Shown here one piece after another: positions 27,501 through 35,472 of a stretch of 64,000 bases of DNA. Below the pieces are notes generated by a model that was not told where the DNA came from, made no database searches, and worked only from the letters and a program-made list of their open reading frames with translations. The position numbers and the translations under genes are program-made. Where the stretch lies: assembly GCF_018885265.1 (NCBI RefSeq), contig NZ_CP076538.1:1338001-1402000 (forward strand). The letters run 5' to 3'. Source of the DNA: Amycolatopsis aidingensis (lineage in GTDB: Bacteria; Actinomycetota; Actinomycetes; Mycobacteriales; Pseudonocardiaceae). Within the stretch, counting starts at the first letter, position 1, and every line of letters begins with the position of its first letter.

Positions 27501-29401
27501 TGACCCAGCCGATGGCCATGGCGCAGGGGGACCATGCCGGCCTGCTGCGCTTTCTCACCTGCGGCAGCGTGGACGACGGCAAGAGCACCCTGATCGGCAG
27601 GCTGTTGTACGAGTCCCGGCTGTTGCACACCGACCAGCTCGATGCGCTGGCCGCCGACTCGCGGCGGCACGGCACCAGGGGTGCCGAGCTGGACTTCGCG
27701 CTGCTGGTCGACGGCCTGGCCGCGGAGCGGGAGCAGGGGATCACCATTGACGTGGCGTACCGGTTCTTCGCCACCGAGCGGCGCCGGTTCATCGTCGCCG
27801 ACACGCCGGGCCACGAGCAGTACACCCGAAATATGGTCACCGGCGCCTCCACCGCGGACGCCGCCGTGATCCTGCTCGACGCCCGCAAGGGCCTGCTCGA
27901 CCAGACCTACCGGCACACCAACCTGGTCGCACTGCTTGGCATCCGGCAGGTCGCGCTGGCGGTGAACAAGCTGGACCTGATCGGCTACTCGCGGGAGGCG
28001 TTCGAGCGGATCAGCGCACAGTACCGCGAGTTCGCAGCCGGACTCGGCATCACCGAGGTGGCCTGCATCCCGGTGTCCGCAGTGGAAGGGACCAACGTGG
28101 TCGCCCGAAGCGAGCGGACGCCGTGGTACGAAGGGGAGTCCCTGCTCGAGTGGCTGGAGACGGCGCGGCCGCGGGACGGCTCGCCCACCGCACCGGCGCG
28201 GCTGCTCGTGCAGTGGGTGAACCGGCCGGATGACACCTTCCGTGGCTTCTCCGGCAGGGTGCTGGGCGGCACGCTCCACCGTGGGGACCGGGTCCGGGTG
28301 CAGCCGGGGGAGCAGGAGTCCGTGGTGGAGCGCATCGTCACCATGGACGGCGAGCTCCCTGCGGCGCCTGCCGGGTCCTCGGTCACCGTGGTGCTGGCCG
28401 GGGAACTGGACGTCAGCAGGGGCAGCGTGCTCGCCGCCGGGCCGCCGGTCGAGGTCGCCGACGCCTTCCGGGCGCATCTGGTCTGGCTGGACGAGCAGGA
28501 GATGTTGCCAGGGCGGCGGTATCTGGCCAAGTTCGGCGCCCGCACGGTCGGTTTCACCGCGGAACGTCCCCGGCACCGGATCGACGTGCGCACCCAGGCC
28601 GAACTGCCCGCGCGGACCCTGCGGGCTGGGGAGATCGGGGTTGCGCACGTCCGTATCGACGAGCCGGTGGCGTACCAGCCGTACCACCAGGACCGCGACC
28701 TCGGTTCGTTCATCGTGCTGGACCCGCTGAACAACCGCACGGTCGGCGCCGGAATGATCGACTTCGCGCTGCGCCGCTCGGCCAACCTGCGCTGGCAGGC
28801 CGTCACCGTGGACAAGCAAGCCAGGACCGCCCGCAACGGGCACCGCCCCTGCGTGGTGTGGTTCACCGGGTTGTCCGGCGCAGGCAAGTCCACCATCGCG
28901 GACCTGGTGGAGCGGCGGCTGCACGGGCTCGGCGCGCATACCTTCCTGCTGGACGGCGACAACATCCGGCACGGCCTGAACTCCGACCTCGGCTTCACCG
29001 AGGCCGACCGGGTGGAGAACATCCGCCGGATCGCCGAGGTGTCCGCGCTGATGGTGCAGGCTGGCCTGATCGTGCTGGTGTCGTTCATCTCGCCGTTCCG
29101 CGCCGAGCGCGCGCTCGCCCGTGGGCTGGTCGAGCCGGGGGAGTTCTGCGAGGTGTACGTGGGCACCCCGCTGGAGACGGCGCAGCGCCGGGACCCGAAG
29201 GGCCTGTACGCCAAGGCACGGCGAGGCGAGCTGGTCAACTTCACCGGGATCGACTCGCCGTACGAGCCGCCCACCGACCCCGAGCTGCGGCTGGACACCA
29301 CGCAGGGCACCCCGGAGCAGGCGGCCGAGGAGGTGCTCGGCGCGCTGCGCGAGCTCGGCGTGCTCGGCACGGACCGAACCACGCCTGGCAACACGTATTG
29401 A
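27500..29401 (+). CDS. cysNC: Bifunctional sulfate adenylyltransferase subunit 1/APS kinase
   Basis: A 633-residue CysN-CysC fusion like the mycobacterial enzyme. The N-terminal GTPase has G1 GSVDDGKST (about 22-30), DTPGHEQY and the NKLD motif, followed by EF-Tu-like beta barrels. The APS kinase domain starts near 450 with Walker A GLSGAGKST (about 457-465) and FLLDGDNIRHGLN. It completes ATP sulfurylation and phosphorylates APS to PAPS, the sulfotransferase donor. AGGAGGGG precedes the ATG, which overlaps the cysD stop. The gene's own stop codon lies inside the next TetR operator. Confidence 0.95.
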   Translation: MTQPMAMAQGDHAGLLRFLTCGSVDDGKSTLIGRLLYESRLLHTDQLDALAADSRRHGTRGAELDFALLVDGLAAEREQGITIDVAYRFFATERRRFIVADTPGHEQYTRNMVTGASTADAAVILLDARKGLLDQTYRHTNLVALLGIRQVALAVNKLDLIGYSREAFERISAQYREFAAGLGITEVACIPVSAVEGTNVVARSERTPWYEGESLLEWLETARPRDGSPTAPARLLVQWVNRPDDTFRGFSGRVLGGTLHRGDRVRVQPGEQESVVERIVTMDGELPAAPAGSSVTVVLAGELDVSRGSVLAAGPPVEVADAFRAHLVWLDEQEMLPGRRYLAKFGARTVGFTAERPRHRIDVRTQAELPARTLRAGEIGVAHVRIDEPVAYQPYHQDRDLGSFIVLDPLNNRTVGAGMIDFALRRSANLRWQAVTVDKQARTARNGHRPCVVWFTGLSGAGKSTIADLVERRLHGLGAHTFLLDGDNIRHGLNSDLGFTEADRVENIRRIAEVSALMVQAGLIVLVSFISPFRAERALARGLVEPGEFCEVYVGTPLETAQRRDPKGLYAKARRGELVNFTGIDSPYEPPTDPELRLDTTQGTPEQAAEEVLGALRELGVLGTDRTTPGNTY

Positions 29402-29443
29402 ACATTGTCCAGTTTCGGTACTCTGATTGTAGAACGTGTTCTA
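29398..29443 (+). promoter_or_regulatory. Stacked TetR operator and KstR-type box at sulfotransferase promoter
   Basis: TTGAACATTGTCCAG (29398-29412) matches the operators at the tetR promoter and overlaps the cysNC stop. TAGAACGTGTTCTA (29430-29443) fits the KstR consensus TnnAACnnGTTnnA exactly. A possible promoter is TTGTCC (29405-29410), 17 bp, TGTAGA (29428-29433). The first operator would cover the -35 and the KstR-type box the -10 and start point. GAGGAG (29448-29453) then serves the GTG at 29459. Confidence 0.7.
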
Positions 29444-29458
29444 CTCAGAGGAGATGGC

Positions 29459-30535
29459 GTGAGCGAGCCTGCCGAAGCCTGGGCGGAGTTCTGCCGGGCG
29501 CTGGAGCGAGCGGGGCAGGAGGTGCTGCGCCCCGCGGCCCCGGACACCCCGCTGGACCGCGCCGAGGGCTTCCGCTACCTGAGCCGCCTCACCAGGGAGA
29601 TGCTGTACTCCTGTGTGGACAACGCCGACCCGGACTTCCCCCGGCTGCACGAGCTGGACCTGGTGAAGATCGGCGCGGACAATCCGGACAACGTCTACCT
29701 CTCGGCGAACATCCGCGGTGACCGCAGCTACCGGATCACCGGCAGGCGCGGCACGATCGCGTACTTCAGTATCGGCTCCAAGGCCAACCGCTACGCCAAG
29801 GACGGCACCATGGCCTCCACCGGCGAGCTGACCGACAGTGAGCTGGTCGCCGAGCCGGACGGCACCATCGAGATTATCGCCAGCGCGACCGAGCAGGGCC
29901 GCAACTGGCTCCCGCTCGCCCCCGACTCCACCGGCCTCGTGCTGCGCCAGACCTACCTCGACCGCGGCACCGAGACGCCGGGGCAGTGGGCGATCGAGCG
30001 GATCGATGGCCCCGCCGAGCCCGCCGAGCTCAGTCCGGAGTTCCTGGCCAAGGCACTGCGCCGGGCCGCGCTGTCGGTGCACGGCACCGCGGCCACTTTC
30101 GCACAGTGGACCGAGCTGTTCATGACAAGGCCGAACGAGCTCGCCGACTTCGGCCAGAACATGTTCCAGCGAGCCGGTGGGGACCCGGAGATCCACTACC
30201 TGCACGGCTACTGGAAGCTGGCCCCCGGTGAGGCATGGCTGATCGAGACCGAGGTTCCCGACTGCCCGTACTGGAACTTCCAGCTGGACAACTGGTGGAT
30301 GGAGTCGCTGGACCACCGGCGCCGGATCACGGTGAACAAGCACACCGCCGTGCTCAGCGGGGGCAGGCTGACCATCGTGGTGGCCGACCGTGATCCCGGC
30401 TTCGGCAACTGGATTGACACCTGCGGGCACGGCAGCGGCACCGCGTTGCTGCGCTGGCTCGGCGCACGGACCCACCCCGTCCCGGAATGCCGGGTGGTCG
30501 CACTGGATGCGTTGATCGGCAGGGAGGACAGGTGA
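29459..30535 (+). CDS. DUF1214-family protein
   Basis: A 358-residue soluble protein. The C-terminal region has the DUF1214-type block (YWNFQLDNWWMESLDHR near 265 and VVADRDPGFGNWIDTCGH near 305). The N-terminal part is helical and family-specific. Biochemical function is unknown; such proteins often sit with steroid or lipid genes in mycobacteria. The GTG at 29459 follows GAGGAG at five bases. Its TGA overlaps the sulfotransferase GTG by four bases. It is the first gene of a four-gene operon controlled by the stacked operators. Confidence 0.78.
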   Translation: MSEPAEAWAEFCRALERAGQEVLRPAAPDTPLDRAEGFRYLSRLTREMLYSCVDNADPDFPRLHELDLVKIGADNPDNVYLSANIRGDRSYRITGRRGTIAYFSIGSKANRYAKDGTMASTGELTDSELVAEPDGTIEIIASATEQGRNWLPLAPDSTGLVLRQTYLDRGTETPGQWAIERIDGPAEPAELSPEFLAKALRRAALSVHGTAATFAQWTELFMTRPNELADFGQNMFQRAGGDPEIHYLHGYWKLAPGEAWLIETEVPDCPYWNFQLDNWWMESLDHRRRITVNKHTAVLSGGRLTIVVADRDPGFGNWIDTCGHGSGTALLRWLGARTHPVPECRVVALDALIGREDR

Positions 30536-31686
30536 CCGCGAAGACCGCACCGCTGGAGGTGGACCTGCTGCTGGCCTCCGCGCGGGACAAGACCGGGTTG
30601 TTCGAGTTCGGCGACGACTGGTTCCTCGAGCCGCTCGGGGTGCTGGTGACCGCGTTGAACAAGCAGGCGGGCCTTTCCGGGTTCGGCCGTGAACTGACCC
30701 GGCGCAGGCTCATCGCGCTGCTGGCCGACCGGCTGCGGCTGCGCGCGCTGCAACGGGAACATCCGGAGATCCTCGAGGTGGAGCCGGATGTGGGTGCGGT
30801 CATCTGCGGTCTGCCGCGGACCGGGTCCACCCTGCTGCACCGGCTGCTGTCCGCCTCGCCGAAGCTCACCTCCACGCTGTCCTGGGAGACCTCGTACCCG
30901 ATCCCCTTCCCCGGTGAGGGGCCGGACGCTGCCGAGCGCAAGGAGCGTGCCCGGCAGCGGATGGCGGCCTTCCTCGAACTCTCGCCCGAGTTCGGCGATA
31001 TCCACACCGTGGCATGGGATGGCCCGGAGGAGGACGTGATCCTGCTGGACCGGACCTTCACCTCGATGAGCTTCGACTCCTTCTACTGGGTGCCGGACTA
31101 CGGGGACTGGCTGCGGTCGGCCGACCAGGGCAAGGCGTACCAGGAGCTGCGCCAGTGGTTGCAGGTGCTGCAGTGGCAGGATCCGTCCAGGGCGCACCGG
31201 CGCTGGGTGCTGAAGTCGCCACACCACCTGACGGCGGTGGACACCGTGCTGGACACCTTCGACGGCTGCCGGATCGTGATGACCCACCGGTCCCCGGTGC
31301 GCGCGGTGCCCTCCTACGCCTCGATGGTACGCGCGATGTCCGCCCAGTACAGCGATTCCGGGGATCCGGTCGCGATCGGCCGCTACTGGAGCGAGCGGTT
31401 CGCCACCACCCTCGGAGAGTTCACCGCGGTGCGCGCGCGGCGGCCGCACCGCTTCGTGGACGTCCGTTTCGACCAGATGGTGGCCGAGCCAGCCGCCCAG
31501 GCCCGTCGTGTGCTCGGCGCGCTGGGCCTTGGCGCGGACGAGGCCGACGATGCGGCATTCGAGTCCTATCTGGACCGGGACCGGCGGGAACGCGATGCCA
31601 CGCACTCCTACACGGCGGAGGACTTCGGGTTGTCCGCGGAACGAATCGAACGAGACTTCGCATCCTATGTGGAGGTTTACCTGTGA
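30532..31686 (+). CDS. PAPS-dependent sulfotransferase
   Basis: A 384-residue sulfotransferase of the Sulfotransfer_3 type. The 5'-phosphosulfate loop is GLPRTGSTLLHRLL near residue 90 and the 3'-phosphate site is MTHRSPVRAVPSY near 250. A helical N-terminal extension of about 80 residues is typical of the mycobacterial members. It should move sulfate from PAPS to a hydroxyl on a lipid, steroid or similar small molecule. The upstream cys operon supplies PAPS. The GTG overlaps the DUF1214 stop, and its stop overlaps the SDR start as TGATG. Confidence 0.88.
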   Translation: MTAKTAPLEVDLLLASARDKTGLFEFGDDWFLEPLGVLVTALNKQAGLSGFGRELTRRRLIALLADRLRLRALQREHPEILEVEPDVGAVICGLPRTGSTLLHRLLSASPKLTSTLSWETSYPIPFPGEGPDAAERKERARQRMAAFLELSPEFGDIHTVAWDGPEEDVILLDRTFTSMSFDSFYWVPDYGDWLRSADQGKAYQELRQWLQVLQWQDPSRAHRRWVLKSPHHLTAVDTVLDTFDGCRIVMTHRSPVRAVPSYASMVRAMSAQYSDSGDPVAIGRYWSERFATTLGEFTAVRARRPHRFVDVRFDQMVAEPAAQARRVLGALGLGADEADDAAFESYLDRDRRERDATHSYTAEDFGLSAERIERDFASYVEVYL

Positions 31687-32465
31687 TGCTCGACGGCGAG
31701 GTCGTGCTGGTCACCGGGGTCGGGCCGGGGCTCGGTGCCCGGCTGGCCTGCCGGGCAGCGGCCGAGGGCGCGAAGGTCGTGATGGCGGCACGCTCGACCG
31801 AGGTGATGACCGCGGAGGCGGAGCGGATCACCGCGGCCGGTGGCGAGGCCTTCGGCATGTCCTGCGATGTCCGCAAGCCCGAGGAGGTGCAGCGGCTGGT
31901 GGACGCCGCCACCGAGCGGTTCGGCCCGATCACCGGGCTGATCAACTCGGCCTATGGGCATCCAGGCTTCGCCGACCTGCTGGACACGCGGGAGAAGGCG
32001 ATCCGCCGCTCGATGGACATCATCCTGTTCGGCGCGCTGAACGTCACCCGCGCGGTGGTGCCGGGGATGAAGGCGGCCGGAAGGGGCGCCATCGTCAACA
32101 TCGGCACGATGGCCACCCGTAAGCCGATGCGCGGGGACGGCGGGTACGCGGCGGCCAAGGCTGCGATGGGGTCGGTGACCCGTTCGCTCGCACTGGAGCT
32201 CGGCGAGCACGGAATCCGTGCCAACCAGGCGATGATGGGCTGGCTGGATGGCCCCGGCGTGCGCTTCTACCTGCGGATGACGGCGGAGCAGCGCGGTGTC
32301 GCCGAGCAGGAGATCTACGACGAGATCGCGGGCGGCAAGCCGCTCGGCCGGATCCCGCCGGACGAGGCCTGCGCCGGTGCGGTGCTGTTCCTGCTGTCCC
32401 GCTACGCCTCCGAGATCACCGGGGCGACGCTGGACGTCAACGGTGGGGAGTACATGCCGGCATGA
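31686..32465 (+). CDS. Short-chain dehydrogenase/reductase
   Basis: A 259-residue SDR. The cofactor motif TGVGPGLG is at residues 11-18, an acidic-patch CDVR near 60, and the catalytic Tyr/Lys in YAAAKAA near 157. The usual NNAG is INSAYG. It ends with the family signature GATLDVNGGEYM. It probably oxidises or reduces a hydroxyl or keto group on the substrate that is sulfated or about to be. The ATG at 31686 shares its A with the sulfotransferase stop (TGATG); an in-frame GTG lies one codon earlier. Confidence 0.88.
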   Translation: MLDGEVVLVTGVGPGLGARLACRAAAEGAKVVMAARSTEVMTAEAERITAAGGEAFGMSCDVRKPEEVQRLVDAATERFGPITGLINSAYGHPGFADLLDTREKAIRRSMDIILFGALNVTRAVVPGMKAAGRGAIVNIGTMATRKPMRGDGGYAAAKAAMGSVTRSLALELGEHGIRANQAMMGWLDGPGVRFYLRMTAEQRGVAEQEIYDEIAGGKPLGRIPPDEACAGAVLFLLSRYASEITGATLDVNGGEYMPA

Positions 32466-32944
32466 GCGAATCCCATATCGTCGAGTCCGTCACGGTGGAG
32501 ATCGAGGCACCGGCCCGGTTCGTCTGGGAGGTGCTGGTCGACTACCCGCGCTACCCGGAATGGAACCCCTACACGGTCCGCGCGGAGACCACCCTGGCGA
32601 TCGGGGACCGGATCGACCTCACCGTGCCCGCCATGGACGGTTCGGCAGGCACCTTCGTGAACCGGGAGTACATCCGGATCGTCGACCCGCCACATCATCT
32701 GCGCTACGACACCGGGGACGAGCTGCCCGGCATCTTCGCCGTCCGCGACCAGTGGATCGAACCCCTTGGGCCGCGACGCTGTAGCTACCGCACCACCGAC
32801 ACCTTCAGCGGCGAGTACGCCGGGCAGGTGATGCGCCAGGCGGGCCCGTGGGTCAAGGACGGGTTCGACGCCGTGGCCCGCGCGCTGAAGGAACGCGCCG
32901 AGCGGCTGTGGGCCCGGCCCACGGATGCCGGTCAGGGACCGTAG
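32462..32944 (+). CDS. SRPBCC (START/polyketide-cyclase-like) protein
   Basis: A 160-residue single-domain helix-grip protein. It shows the family opening VTVEIEAPARFVWEVLVDYPRYPEWNP, a central beta-sheet region, and a long C-terminal helix. Such proteins bind hydrophobic ligands in a deep cavity, sometimes catalysing cyclisation or hydrolysis. ATGA overlaps the SDR stop, making it the last gene of the sulfotransferase operon. It may carry or shape the lipid or steroid substrate. Its 3' end overlaps the convergent FG-GAP gene by 13 bases. Confidence 0.82.
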   Translation: MSESHIVESVTVEIEAPARFVWEVLVDYPRYPEWNPYTVRAETTLAIGDRIDLTVPAMDGSAGTFVNREYIRIVDPPHHLRYDTGDELPGIFAVRDQWIEPLGPRRCSYRTTDTFSGEYAGQVMRQAGPWVKDGFDAVARALKERAERLWARPTDAGQGP

Positions 32945-35274
32945 GGGACGCCCCCAGTGGTCTCCTGCCAGCCGAGCACCGGTGCGGTGAAGCCGGATCC
33001 GGTGGAGCGGGAGGTCCACAGCTGGGTCCGTCCAGTGGTCGTATCGGTGGTGACCATGGCGAGGTCCGCCCGGCCGTCGAGGTCGAAGTCCCCGGCGCCG
33101 AGCACCGCCAACCCCGGGTCGAACCCCGGGTCGCGCCACCATTCGACCGGGCCGTCCGCGGAATCGAACACCTGTAGCGTCGTGCCCGCACCGGCGTGGT
33201 CGTAGCGGGCGATCAGGTCGTCCTTCCCGTCGCCGTGCACATCCCCGGCTACCAGGGTGGCCCGGTCGGTGCAGTAGCCGCCGGTACCGCTGTCCCAGCG
33301 GAGCTGGCCGTCCCCGAACGCGGTACCGGTCGAACGGTGTAGCACCAGGCTCGCCCGGCAGTCGCCCTCGTCACGCAGCTCGGCCAGGTCGGCACGTCCG
33401 TCCCCGTCGAAGTCCCCAGCCAGGATGTGCGCATCCGCCCCACCGCCGCTGGCAATGTGCCAGGGTTCCGGTTGCGCCAGCCTGCCGTCGCGGAACACCA
33501 GGACCTGCCACCCGCCGCCCGCGGTGGCCAGTCGCACCGCGAGATCGGAGGTACCGTCGCCATCGAAGTCTCCTGCGGCCATCCGGGTGGTGGCCAGTGG
33601 CCACGCCTGATCCCCGCTGTCCCAGGTCGAGGTGCCCGCGTACCCGTTGCCGTCCGAGCGCACCAGCGTCAGCCTTCCGGTGCCGTCGAGGTTCTCCCGC
33701 AGTGCGATCAGGTCGGTGCGCCCGTCCCCGTCGAAGTCCGCCCGGACGAACCGGTTCCGCTCCGGTTCCACGCCGCCGCCGAAGCCGCTGTCGAAACCCA
33801 CGACACCGGCATGGAAGCCACCCTCCCTCGCCACGAGGTTCCAGATCATGGTGCGTTCGAAGCCATGGTCGAGCACGGCGACTACGTCGGCGCGACCGTC
33901 GCCAGTCGCGTCACCTGGTTCGTGTGCCGGTGGTGCGGGGTTGTCCAGTACGTTCAGCTCCCAGGCCGGGGCGGTGGGGCCGGGGTTGCCCGCATGGTCC
34001 ACGGCTCGGACGTACAACGATTCCCCGAACCACGAGTGCACCGTGATCGGAAGGACCGCCGTCCCGTCCGGGGCGGCCTTGATCCGTCTGGTCATCCGGA
34101 ACTGTTGCAGGCCGAAGCGGTACTCGGCGATATCGGTGTCTCCCTCGGCTGGCCGTAGGGTCAGGGTGCCGGTGGTTCGTGCCGGGATCACCGGTTCTCC
34201 GTCGGGCGGGTAGTCGGTCGATGCGATCCGCGGCGTACCGGGTTCCACCGCGTCCACGGTGAAATAGCAGGGGTCGGTGTAGGGCCCGGTGTCCAGGTGA
34301 TCGCTGCTGCGCGCGCGGTAGTGATAGGTCTCGCCGTGGCGTAGCACCCCAGCCGGTAGCTCCGGCCAGCTGAATGCCGCGCCCGAGGTCGTGGTGGCCG
34401 ACTCGCTCGCGTGCACGATCGTTCCGTCCGCGTGCACGATTTCCAGCAGGGTGTTCAGGTTGTCCCGGTCCGGATCGGTGGCCACGGCGGAAAAGCGCGA
34501 GCCGCGCCCGTCGTTCAGCGAGATGGGTGCCTCCGCCGTACCGCAGGGGGTCGGCGGGACCGTGGACAGCCGGGTGGGCGCGTCCGGCGGCGAGTTGTAC
34601 TCCACCACCAGGACGGCGGTCTCCGGCTGGAACAGCATGCCCTGCCGGGGATCGCCCTCCTCTGGCACACGCAGCCCCAGTGTCAGGGTCGGGGAGTGCC
34701 GGTCCGCGGCGTCCTGCACGAGCCGGTGCAGCGACGCGCCCCCGAACTCCATCCCGGTGTCGAGATCGTCGCAGGCCTGGCCGGTGCCGGTGGCGAGCGG
34801 ACGCCCTTCCAACCAGTGATCTCGAGAGTTGTTCCAGGTGAGCGGCACGGCTGGGTCGATGGCCCTGGTGTGCCACAGCTCGACCGGGACCTCCCGGCAG
34901 AAGTTCGACCGGTCCAAGGTGATCGCGAAGTAGGCGTCGTGCACCCTGGTACCGGCGATCGGCGTCAGATCCACTTGGAACAGCGATCGGAAGATGCCAC
35001 GTGGCCGCGTAGACCAGCCCGCACGTGCGTCGTCCCTCCCGTCCTGCCAGTACGAGCGGTCGGGCAGCTTGCGGTTCACCTGGGTCCAGAGGTACTGCCG
35101 TGCCGCATAGCTGTGCTTGATCAGTACCCCGCCTGCCTCCGGCCGGGCGTGACCCGCCGCCTGTGCCGACCGTGGTGGCAGGCCGGCGAGCAGGCTCGCC
35201 GCCAGCACCACGACGGCGGCCAGCCCGAGTGCGCGTCGCTGCATCCATGGCAAACCAGGAACGATGGGCCCCAT
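32932..35274 (-). CDS. Secreted FG-GAP/VCBS repeat protein
   Basis: A 780-residue exported protein. The ATG at 35274 follows GAGGAGGG; the signal peptide spans about residues 1-40. The middle contains carbohydrate-binding-like and fibronectin-type segments. The C-terminal third holds at least six calcium-binding repeats of the DxDxDGxxD type (for example DFDGDGRTDLI, DFDGDGTSDLA, DVHGDGKDDLI), as in FG-GAP/VCBS beta-propellers. No catalytic motif was recognised, so an adhesin or binding role is likely. It converges on the sulfotransferase operon. Confidence 0.82.
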   Translation of the reverse strand: MGPIVPGLPWMQRRALGLAAVVVLAASLLAGLPPRSAQAAGHARPEAGGVLIKHSYAARQYLWTQVNRKLPDRSYWQDGRDDARAGWSTRPRGIFRSLFQVDLTPIAGTRVHDAYFAITLDRSNFCREVPVELWHTRAIDPAVPLTWNNSRDHWLEGRPLATGTGQACDDLDTGMEFGGASLHRLVQDAADRHSPTLTLGLRVPEEGDPRQGMLFQPETAVLVVEYNSPPDAPTRLSTVPPTPCGTAEAPISLNDGRGSRFSAVATDPDRDNLNTLLEIVHADGTIVHASESATTTSGAAFSWPELPAGVLRHGETYHYRARSSDHLDTGPYTDPCYFTVDAVEPGTPRIASTDYPPDGEPVIPARTTGTLTLRPAEGDTDIAEYRFGLQQFRMTRRIKAAPDGTAVLPITVHSWFGESLYVRAVDHAGNPGPTAPAWELNVLDNPAPPAHEPGDATGDGRADVVAVLDHGFERTMIWNLVAREGGFHAGVVGFDSGFGGGVEPERNRFVRADFDGDGRTDLIALRENLDGTGRLTLVRSDGNGYAGTSTWDSGDQAWPLATTRMAAGDFDGDGTSDLAVRLATAGGGWQVLVFRDGRLAQPEPWHIASGGGADAHILAGDFDGDGRADLAELRDEGDCRASLVLHRSTGTAFGDGQLRWDSGTGGYCTDRATLVAGDVHGDGKDDLIARYDHAGAGTTLQVFDSADGPVEWWRDPGFDPGLAVLGAGDFDLDGRADLAMVTTDTTTGRTQLWTSRSTGSGFTAPVLGWQETTGGVPYGP

Positions 35275-35472
35275 CCGTGTCCCTCCTCGTGCCAAGCATC
35301 TTCGACCTCGTCTTCTCTACCCCTGAACGACCCGCGTCGTTGCCTGGACGGCGTTTCTTCACCCAGGCGGCGCATCGCGCCGTGGTTCCCGCGATGGCGA
35401 CGGGTACGCTGGCCCGATGAGGTGCGGACGAGGGTTCGGTTCCGGGGGCGGCACGCGGGGTGCCGTGCAGGT

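Noticed and set aside
27500..29401. CysNC as translation factor EF-Tu
   Set aside because: The GTPase domain resembles EF-Tu, but the C-terminal APS kinase and upstream cysD fix the identity.
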